Assembly: GCA_025617745.1 (NCBI GenBank)
Contig: CM046864.1
Coordinates: 28,830,199 to 28,894,198 of the forward strand
Length of the DNA: 64,000 bases
Origin: Heliocidaris erythrogramma
Taxonomy: Eukaryota > Echinodermata > Echinoidea > Camarodonta > Echinometridae
Direction of reading: 5' to 3'
Positions within the stretch are counted from its first letter, which is position 1. Each line of letters opens with the position of its first letter. Positions 34,201 to 45,500 of this stretch are shown in pieces. The notes beneath the pieces were generated by a model. It had not been told where the DNA came from. It made no database searches and saw only the letters and a program-made list of their open reading frames with translations. Position numbers and translations under genes: made by a program.

Positions 34201-37200
34201 TGTTCAATTGAAGGTGTTATTTATTCCTACTTGTTAGACTATATGGCTTCGCGTCAAAATATACGAGATCGATACGAATCATTTTTTTCTGAGCAAAATT
34301 TACCATCTGCTAGCAATATGTATCGTCTGCTAGCAGCACATGGGGGCTGCCATTTTGTTTATGTGTACAAGAAGATTTTCTTAATCCAAATGCTCAATTG
34401 CCTTTTTCAAAATTAAAAACCCATTTGAGATTAAAAATATAGAATAGATATGTCAATTTATTTTTAAACTGAAGATTTCCTTATATATTTCTGTTGAAAA
34501 TCGATATTCGCTTAATAGAAATCTATTTTCTCGATACTGGACGTATGGGACGGAGCAAATTAATTCAAATTTTATGGATGCTTCTTCCCTGAGCATCTAT
34601 AGCGGCAAACTATGCATTCACCTGCTTTCGGATAATGGACTTGAAAAGTCAGAATGCATGCTGCATATATTATGTTCTGCTCTGTTTGGCAAACCCAAGA
34701 AAATAGATTTTTGTTAAGCAAAACCAGACAATTTAAAAGTATCATTATAAAGATTTAATTTTTATAATACATGTAAACACCCACTTTATATTTTCCGTCA
34801 CATATGGGATTTTAGGTAATGAAGAAAATCAATTTAGGATTTGGATTCAAAATATCTTCCTGACTGGAACATTTCTCAATGGTTCATGTACAACTCCAAA
34901 TCAGCAAGAAAATGGCAGCCCCCATGTAAATGAGTAGGAGACGATACCGGGTGTTGGAATATCTTTATTTATACCCTTTTCTGATATCTTATTAGAAAAT
35001 GATTTAGGCCAATAAGTAGGAATATATTACACCTTCCAATATAAGTAAATTTGTAATCAGGGCTTAATTCTCCTTTAATTTTGAATCTCGTTATCGTTAT
35101 CGGACACATATGACCAGTCCTTAATGCTGCAGTCACACTCTGACTTAAAGTCCAGTCGTCAGAGCCACATTGATGCCATAGACCCACAAAGAGCCATGTA
35201 TTTCAGACCCGTGTAAAATTTACCATGCTTTTAATCACATTTATAGTTGAAAAAGCGTAGTGTCCATAATTTATGTGAGAAAAATAAGGGTTTGAATTTG
35301 TGAAACTTTGCGAGGGGGTGGGGTGGGGTGATCGTAAGGGCTTATTTTAAACTTCTCCTTCCTTGCGGTAACCACGTAGACTCCGTAACTGCCACCTAGA
35401 ACATTGTACAAAACTTAACTGTCACGCATAGGCCTATTGGGTAATTGCCACGTGATATAGCTACGTCCCACCTGTATCACGAAGGTTTTACGTGGCTCTT
35501 ACAGTTAGCCTTTACGTAAAAGTGTGACTGCATTTAGCATTAACGTGATTCGAGCATGCTCTTTCTAACATGATTTTCAGTTCGGACCCCGTTGCATAAA
35601 ACTTACCATTAACGGTATCTTTGTCATCAATGGTAACTCCCATGGAAACCCTGATTTTGATTGGCTGTTACATAATGTTACCATGGTAGTTACCATTAAT
35701 GGTAAGTTTTATGCAACGGGGCCCTGGGCCCCCGTTTCATAAAACTTGATATCTATTTATAACAAGCTACAATAACTATTATAAGCTACTGAAATACTTG
35801 CATCCGATTGGCTGAAATCAAATTTGTCATAGATATGTGGCAGTTGTTATTGATAACAAGCTTTATGAAACGGGGAACTGGTCGTGTCGAACCAAAAGAA
35901 ACTTAAACTGAATGTGCGAGACTACATGTACAGTAAGTGATATTTGCTCATCTATTCTGATAGAATATGTAGAATGGGTGAATAAAGCACTGGTCGACCT
36001 CACCGACAATGATAACAGTATCAAGATCTTCAATCAAAAGTAGAAATATCGTAGTTAGTGGTAAAAAAAACTTGGCTGGAAGTGCAAAGATCGCAGGTTC
36101 GATGCATAGCTCGTACGGCACTTATGCCCTTGAGCATTTTATCTACATTGCTCTTTTATCGTACATTAAATAAATGGTGTTTGCATATTAATACGTGTGT
36201 GGGCTTTTGCTAAACAGTCGGGTAACGTCGCGTCGCGTTGGTAGAAATTTTCGAACATTTTTCAGGAAGGTGTCTTCAAGGGGACAAATTGAAAAAGAGT
36301 CCATCTCAGTATGATTTTTCCCGTTTTCAGGCTAAAAACGACAAACAAGGGAATAAAGAAAACAATAGAAGGATAATGCAAAGAAAAACATGAACTATAA
36401 AGAGAGAATAGAAGGGTAGGAAGGATGGAAGAAAATATGATGAAAGGAAACCCCGCCAGCTGAAACAATTATCCCTTATATGGGTTTCGGGTGTAATTTC
36501 AGCATGTCACACAAGGGCTGGTATTCAGGTTCTACCTCCCGTGTTTCTTTTTTAATAACTGTGCAAAGTGATACTGCAAATAATGATGATTCCTGTAAAT
36601 AGAGGTTTCCAATGTGATGTGCTTTAACCCTTTCAGGACAGACATTATTTAAGGGGTAAAATGATCACATTCATTTTGTTCTTCAAGTTGGCAACAATAA
36701 AAAAAATGTTCAGTTCTACATGGTTCTGATAAGGTGTAATTTCTTTGACATAAAATATTCTTGGTTACAAATTTTGTAGAAAATTTGGGGGAAAAAATGC
36801 CAATTATGATTTTAAAAAGAGGAATGCTTTGAACCTCTGAACGTGTTGCTAATTTAAAGATTTTAAAGCTTATTCTCCTTCTTAAATTCCTGGCGTCAAA
36901 TGCAATATGGTCATGCTACAAAAATGGACACAGTGTGTGTAGAAAGTTTTGCTCTTTCTATTCATGCATCTGGTATATTTTTTAGAGCTCTGCATGAATC
37001 AAAGGTTATTGAGCCAAACCGCAAAATGTGGTCAATTTTCTCGAAAGGGTTAAGCGAGCTAAAAACGTGCCTTTTCGAAAGGGGAGAGATAGGCTAATTG
37101 GAAATTGTTGAACAAGTGAACAGTTCATATATTACTTTGCGATGTTTAGCGGGCTCGAAACTTTGTTGTCGTGGTCTATTGTATCGAAGTAACCGATCTC

Positions 37201-39501
37201 TCCTTTTGGCCGTGATGGTTTAAAGCCCTTAGCAACTACCCGGTAGTAGAAGTCGTCATCCTCCCCTCCCCACCCCCAGTAGACGTTGGGCAGACCATTG
37301 ATCGCGTGGAACTGGGAAGTCGTTAAACCAGCCGCACCACCGAACAGTTCTTGGTATGGAAGCCTGAAAGGGTGATTTGGGATACAGAGGAAAAAATAAA
37401 ACTTTGAGAAAGCGAGAGGGCGACATACAGACACAACAGAGTGAACTCATTAAAAACAGCCTTGACATTATTATATTTTTTTTGTCGTCACAGATAAGGA
37501 AGAACGCGTATACTAAGGCCTTTGTTTAGTGCATCCATTTTTTTTATTTCACCCGCACTTGCCATTTACTTACACACACCACTTTCTGTTTGATCTCGGC
37601 GTTTTTTTACTTCCTCATGTTGATTATAAGTAATATATATACATATATATATCGTTATTGTTTTCACACAGTGACGGATGAGCGCGCAAATAAAAGCAAG
37701 TTAGTTTTTAATAAATCGCTTTCAAACTTTTAAAGCATAATCTCAACCTCTTTAATGTATGAAAGGTAAATACATTTTATATCCTGGGATAGATCATATT
37801 TCAATGTTTAATGCTATGTTTAATTATTTGCGTAATTCTTTATATTTTGGGGGAAAATGAGCTGTAAATATAACCGTCATTTCGTGAAAACACAAAATTC
37901 AAGGACGCGCTTTGATTTGCTTTCACGAAGTGAGGATCTCAGCCGCGCGCGTGTAAAACATAATGGGACTTTATCACCGCGCATTTAAAGGAGAATGAAA
38001 CTCAACATACATTAGCTGATAATCATGTGAAAAATTGTCAGCCTGTTCAAAATATCTTGAAAGTACTCTGATTTGATTACTCAGTAAGGAGAACAGTCTC
38101 TCTAAAGTTTGCAGATTTCTTGCTAGATATTATCCAATGGGGGCTGCCATTTTGAAAAACTGTGATGTCATTGCGGTACATGTCCATTTACCTGTACACA
38201 GTGGATAAGATGTTGCATAATGAATAGCTTTTGTACAACTAAAGCCACCCATGCAAAATGGCAGCCATCTTGGTACCCCCATTGTCGCGCATAGGTGATA
38301 TCTAAGAGCAGTTGTAGGTCTTTGTAACTTCTTTGAAGAATTGACAAAACTTTGTCAGACCAAACAACTTACAAGTGCATGCCAAATCCTGCTTAACAAA
38401 AGAAACAGCTGAACCAAATATCTTGACACAAATAGGTTATAATTATGACAAGATAAAAGTATCTTCATTTGAATGTACATGACCACAAAAATGGTTTATT
38501 ATGAGAAATCCAGTGTCATGCATTCCACAGCTGATCATGAGTGTCATGGTAGCTAGTGTATAGGTCAGTGGGTATCTCACAAATAGAACTGCTCTGACAT
38601 TACTTTTGTAAAGAAAATGGCAGCCCCCATGGGATAATGTCAAGCAAGGAAACTGCAACTTTTGGAGACACTGTTCTCCTTCTTAAATAATCAAATAGGA
38701 GTAATTTCAAGATATTTGTAATAGGCTGACAATTATCTACATAATTATAAGCTAATGTTTGTTGCCTTTTATTCCCCTTTAACCGTCATTTCGTGAAAAC
38801 ACATATCAATTCAAGGACACGCTCTTTTTTGTTTTCACGAAGTGACGGATCTCAGCCGCGCAAGTAAAACATACGGGACGGCTGTAAGCCGTCACTTCGT
38901 GAAAACCGAAAATCCATTTACTAGGTATTTTCTTGTTGACGTTATCGCCATAGTTACATAATTAGACATTATTATGGTCTGAATGATGTCCAAAACTGCA
39001 AAAAACTCAAAATTGAAAAAATATGCGATTTTCCTCATTACCGTCACTTCGTGAAAACAGGGACGATATATATATTATTTGTTCAAAACTCACCTGCCTC
39101 CGACAAAGGAATTAATAATTGAGATTGAAAATTTTTAAATCTGGTGTCGCCGAAACCACTGGCCTGTCTCCGTAGTCTAGTGGTTAAGGCATTGGCGTTC
39201 TAAGCCAACAACCCGGGTTCGATTCCCGGCGGAGACATTTTTTCAACCATTGCACAAATTTCAAAAAGGGAGGTCAGTTCTGGGGAACTTTGATTTAAGC
39301 TACGCAACCATTTTCTCTCATTTTCATTTCTTACTATTATACATATATATATATAATTTAAAGTAAGATAATTTGAAGAATTAAACGAAAGCGCTTGTGG
39401 AAGCAAACCTACGGATATCTACTATGTCTTTATTCTCGGAGTGAACTTTATCTTACTTTAAATTATTTTTTCTATACGTTCTCCCATCTACATTTCTTTA
39501 G

Positions 39502-39548
<47 letters not shown>

Positions 39549-42500
39549 GTTTTTCATTCCAAAAGGAGCTAAATCCACATTTAGCGTTTTGAGTAAATTA
39601 AAGTTTTTTTTAATTTACCACGTTCCCTTGTCAACTGTTACTTTATTATGATATATATGGTAGGGCTATTGTCATAGATTAATTCAATCAAGTTTTTAAA
39701 AATCTAGCAATTAGTTTCAATTTTTAAGAAATGTTTATAAATTCCATGGATTTAGCTCCTTTTGGAATGAAATCTTAGTCGAATATCTATTTGTGCATAT
39801 TCAAAGACGTTTGACAATTATAATTCATCAGGAAACACATTTAGCATAGTACATTTTACATCTTTTCTGATGTTTAATTGTTGAAAATTTGGAAACAAAA
39901 ATGTAAAAGAAAAGAGCTAAATCCCAAAAATATTCATGAAATATTACAACTCGGGTAATTAATGTCAAAATTTTGCACTGATGATGTAAACTGGTAGCCG
40001 CAACATGTGCTTAAAAATCTTATTACACAGCTTTAGGGAGTGTGGTTAAATGAGCATATCCTAATGACCATAGAGGATTTAGCTCCTTTTGGAATGGAAC
40101 CTAAATTTGTAACAATGTTTTTTTCACCTTTCAAAAAATATTTTTAAATGCGATGAGATGCATTTGATTCACACGTCTGAGATGAACATATTTATCTTTA
40201 AAAATCAATTTAGGTCAAAATGGATTTAGCTCCTTTTGGAATTAAGATATATATATATATATATATATGCGGAGACATTTTTTCACCCTTTGCAAAAATA
40301 TCAAAAAGGGAGGACAGCTCTGGGGAACTTTGATTTTAAGTTACGCAACCATTATTGTCTCATTTCCTTTCACATTGTATTTATTTCCACGAGGTTGCCA
40401 AAGCTGTTGTATATGTTATTTCCTTACAATTGTTTATAATTATTCTAATGTATACATGCATCTCAAAGCATTCGCTTGGATCCAGCTGAGGCATGCGGCT
40501 TGTCTTTGTTCAAAACTCACCTGCCCCCGACAAAGGAATTAATTAATAAGGTTGAAGATTTATCAATCTGTCGGTCAATTGAATCTGGTGTCGCCGAAAC
40601 CACTGGCCCGTCTCCGGGATCTAGTGGTTTAGGCATTGGCGTTCTAAGCCAACGACCCGGGTTCGATTCCCGGCGGAGACATTTTTTTAGCCTTTGCAAA
40701 AATTTCAAAAAGGGAGGACAGCTCTGGGAAACTTTGATTTAAGTTATGCCTAGTTCACATTTGCCGCGGACGCCGTGCGATTTTGCGGGCATCGTAGGTC
40801 GCTAAGGGCTACGGCATTTGTGTTCACATTGTCTACGGGAATCGTGCAATTTGTTCTTCGGGGCCTCGGGGGCAACCCGTCTAAATTCTCGCTACCCCAA
40901 ATACGCAATTTCGCCAACAGATGGCGTTTGTCATGCAAACCACGGATGCGCAGTGCTGACAATATCCCGATCGGTTTGTCTTTTTGAATTGAAAATGTAC
41001 ACAGGTATTACAAAAATCCTCGAGTTTGAGTATAAACTAACATGTTTGAAAAGATACCATCATGATTTATTGAGACATTGGTTGCATTTTAAAAATTTGA
41101 GTGGTTTATGTCATGTCATCCAAAAATTAAGCATTTTAGCACTCATTTTATTCATAAGCCGTAGTAATTCAATACGGACTGGAAGTGAAGTTGACGAAGA
41201 TGCGGACCATTTCCATGCATAATATTGCCCTCTACGTCGAAAATTGCATATTTGAGGTAGCGATAATTCCGTACGGGCATTGTGCGATGTCAATGCAGTT
41301 GCCGTACAGTCTCCACAACCTCCATGAGGAAATCGTACGGAGCCCGCACGGCTCCCGTGGCGAGGCTTCACGGAGGTGGTGCGGTGCCTGTGCAGTCGCC
41401 GTGCCGTTTGAGGATCCCAATCCCCAGCAACAGGGATTATGTGTACATATTTCATATTTCTGTTCGTAATTGCCGATGCAACATCGTAAACAAGAAGTCA
41501 AGATTATTCGTCTTCTTTGATTTCTCTTGAGAACTGAGACAAATGATGAAGAACTGCCAAGATGGCCGATGTAATATACCCATTTGAAAAAGGTGTTGCC
41601 CATCTCAAGGCGACTGCACGGCCATGGTGCGACTGCTGTAAGATGACTGTGCAATATCCTTGCGATTTTACGGGTACTGCACAGGTAGCGAGCGGCAACC
41701 TTGCGATAGCTGTGCGAGGGCCGTGCGAATGTACAATCTCCTTACGATTTATTTTTTGCCCCTATGTCCACCAAAAATCGTGCGTTTGCTGCACGATCAC
41801 GCTTGGCCATTGCACAGTGCCCGTGCGAGGATTGTGCGATGTCACCTACGACATGTCTACGGGTTACGGTCTTACGATTTTTTAAAATTTGTCAAACTCC
41901 TCTCGATAACAAATCGTAGAGGCTGCGGAGCCCGTGAATCCGCACGAAAATCTTACAGCCTCCGCACGGAGGACGCGCGGAAAGGGGGATACGGGCAGTT
42001 TACGGGCTCCGTAGACACATCGCAAGCCAAATGTGAACTAGGCATTACGCAACCATTATTCTCTCATTTCCTTACACATTTCACATTTCCCTGAAAAAGG
42101 GAAACCCGTGTTTACCGGAAAATTAATCAATAATTCAAAAGCATTTGCCACATCCACCCAGGTGAAGCCGGGGTAAAAATATGATTGCATGGCCCTCTGG
42201 GAGAACAGTAAATAATACTAATGAAGCTACCCCTGGGTAAACAAAACATTTTTTTTCATTAATGTATACATCATTGAAAAGCTCATTTTATTTCCTTTCA
42301 TATGACACCAAAACCTTAATTAAAAAAAAACACATGACTGTTTGGAGACAGTCTGAAGTGGCACTGTCAAAACCAAATTGTCCAAAATAAATGCATGGCT
42401 GTGACATTTTTACGTAATAATGAATTAAAATTAATTATGGTTTTTAAAAGATATCAAATTATTTGGGATAAGTAATTGTAAGAAATATACGTCATTGAAA

Positions 42501-45500
42501 AGCTCACTCTCTCATCATCCATGCAAGGCCATAATCATGATGTAAGGACCACGCATGACTGATATTTTTGTTCAATGGCTTTTGATAAACGGTCAGGTTA
42601 GTCGCGTGAATGTCGCGTTAATTTGTCAGTTCAAAATGAAAGAGAAATATTATGATATCTTTAAACGCTAAAAGAAAGGGGGAGAATATAGTTTATCAAG
42701 TATCTTTTCGACAATAAATGTTAGGTTATTAGCAAACTGGAATAAGCCTCGGAATCAAAGCAGGTTTTGTTTGATGAAACGGTATCTACTTCCTCATTTT
42801 CAGAATCCATTGTCACATCAACTCATCAGTCATCACGTTGCTATACTAAAACATTACAAAGTTAACTCGCGTATGTATGCGATTGTGATGCATGTGCTTC
42901 TAGGCACCAGGATTTTTAAAGTGGGGGGGCAAGTGGGGGGCAAAAGAAAATGTTGGGGGGGCAGATGCAGGATTGAGTAAAATAGGGGGTACAAATATGA
43001 ATATGTGTCAAAATATGTCAAAACGTAGACCCGTATTTTTTTGGTCTCGCCAGCTTCTCAAAAAGTCGCTCAGTGGGGGGGGGGGGGGGGGGGGGGGGTA
43101 GGGACAAAAAAATTTTTTTTGCCAAACTTCCAAAAAACGCTCAGTATAGGGGTTATGGGGCCCAGTTTCCCTCCATAATTCCCTGACAAGCAAAAAAAAA
43201 AAAAAAAAGGACGGCGCAAAGGAAAAAAAGAAAAAGGGGGGCAATGGCGTACAAAACAACTTCTTCACCCTTTAAATTTTTTTCACTCCGAAAATTATTG
43301 GGGGGGCAAGTGGGGGGGCAAAGCTTCTGACTGGGGGGGCAAATGCCCCCCATGCCCCCCCCCCCCCCCCCTGGTGCCGCCACTGGATTGTGATGCATGT
43401 GCTTCTAGGCCTATAAGATTTAATTTGTCTAAAGTTGGTCTAGGCCTAGATCTATATGAAGTGCACACCGGGGAGGCTTTTGATATAGGCTATATTCCCC
43501 CTTTTTTTAGCGTTCAGATATACCATAAATTTTCTCTCGTGCATTTTTGAAATGTCAAATTAACGCGAACTTGCCCGACCATTAATCAAAATCGTATCCG
43601 GACAACTACCCCCTGGACAACTACCCCTCTGACAACTACCCCCTGGACAACTACCCCCTCTGACAACTACCCCCGGACAACTACCCCCAGGACAATTACC
43701 CCCAGGACAACTACCCCCTGGACAATTACCCCTCGGACAACTACCCCCCCCCCCGGATTCTGGGGTAGTTGTCTGAGGGGAGGGGCTAAAATTTTATTCC
43801 GCCGGGGGGGGGGGAGGTATCGGGGTAATCGTAATTTTATGGGGGTAATTTTTCCTGGGGGGTAATTGTCCGGGGGTAATTATCCTGGGGTAGATTCCTA
43901 GAATCTATCAACAGTGTCCAACTTCCTCATTTGACTTCCGCAAACTAAATGTACCTGACCAACTACAAATTGTGCTTTCTGCTCAGCCAAGTGTGGTCTT
44001 CCCTCCCGATCATATCAAGGAAGAGATTATGAGCTTTTCAGTGATTGTGTTTCAAATAAGTAATAATCCCAAAGTTTTTTTCTGTCTCTTCAAAATCACA
44101 ATGAACCAAATGTAGCAGACATCCACTTAATTAAGGACAGTTTGGTGTCTGATAGTGCCACTTCAGACTGTCTCTAATCAATGCGTGGTTTATTGATCAT
44201 GCTTTTGAGGTCATGTAAAGAAGAGAAAATGAGTTTTCCAATTAATATGTTAATGAATAAATGATTGAGTTATTGGTTAATTTACCCAAAAACGTGGATT
44301 TCCCTTTTTTCAGGGGCACTTTATTCGTTTTGTGTGTTGGAGCAAATAGGAAAGTTGACCGCTACTATATACATCACAGCAACCGTACCGATTCGGCTAA
44401 TTTTAAATTCACATATAGAGATAACAACAAAAATAATCATAACTGTCTTATTGGTTGTCCTGTTTCATTTAAACTTTCACCAGTCTGCTTCTGTGATTTT
44501 TCTTTTTTTTTGCACCCAAATCAAATTATTACAAAGGTAGGACTGCCCTTTAAAATTAGGTTGTTCTTCACCTCACATAGATTGCTTCTGAAAATATGAG
44601 ATTTTTTAGATAAATTCTTTGAATTCAGCATGATATTTTCAAATATTTAAATCTTTATATATACATAAATAATCCAATACGTGGAACTAGATTAAACCAA
44701 ATATTTATTTTATGCATATGTTATGTGGGATCCGCGCCACTGTATATACGAGGCCTTAAATTTTGATTTTGTTTCGTCAGGTTCTTGGTTTCTATAATGA
44801 GGATTATCATCTTTTCCGCACATTCATTTCTTAGAACATGGTTATAACTTTGCTATTATTCTACCCAAATATAAATAGATAATGTAAGGAATGATAAATT
44901 AGATGAGGGATGGCTGTGGGTTCAGGGCGAAAAAAAAAGCTTTATTTGCTTGCAGCCCGTACATATAACATAGATAACATAACGTACATATAAAAAATGA
45001 TTACTTGCAAAAAATTTGAAAGAAAGGAAATGAGCCCTTGTTTGTTTTTTTCTAATAAAATTACACGCCACTTCATAGAAGGCAGATTCATTAAGCAAGA
45101 AATGAATAAAAGAGGCAGACAGAGACAGAAACAGAGAGAGAGAGAGCGAAAGATAAAGAAAGAGCAAGAGAGAGCTACAGAGTGAGAGAGAAGCAAGTGA
45201 AGAAAGGAACGGACTGTGGTGTAAGTGTATGTGTGTGTGTGTGTGGGGGGGGGGGGGGGTCTTCATGTGTGTTTCTGTCTGGAGGAAAAGATTTGTGTAT
45301 GTTCTGGCCCGACATTTATTTAGATTTTTCAAAAGGCCGCGATGAGGATGAAAGTCATATCGGTCATGAAATCGATAAAGGGGAAATTTCTAACTAATTT
45401 GCTCTAAATGAAAGCTGCAAATCAATCTATATAACTGAGAAAAAATTGGTAAGCTCTGAATTCCCGAAAGTGAGTATCAATCAATGTAGGCGTTGGAGAA

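Larger units (their letters stand above)
42255..44255. mobile_element. ~2-kb foldback with nested G-rich insertion
   Basis: CATTGAAAAGCTCATTTTA...GACATGACTGTTTGGAGACAGTCTGAAGTGGCAC-type sequence at 42270-42380 is inverted at 44120-44255 (GTGCCACTTCAGACTGTCTC...GAAAATGAGTTTTCCAAT). TGAAAAGCTCAC recurs at 42494 and inverted at 44026. CGCGTTAATTTG (42621) is inverted at 43558. No gene. Confidence 0.6.

Noticed and set aside
40610..40680. Independent functional tRNA gene
   Set aside because: The D arm and A box are damaged, and the sequence moves as part of a larger repeat; kept only as a likely pseudo-tRNA.
41111..41455. Arg- and Ala-rich open frames in 40747-42044
   Set aside because: CpG-rich motif repeats of a TIR element give open frames on both strands; no recognisable domain.
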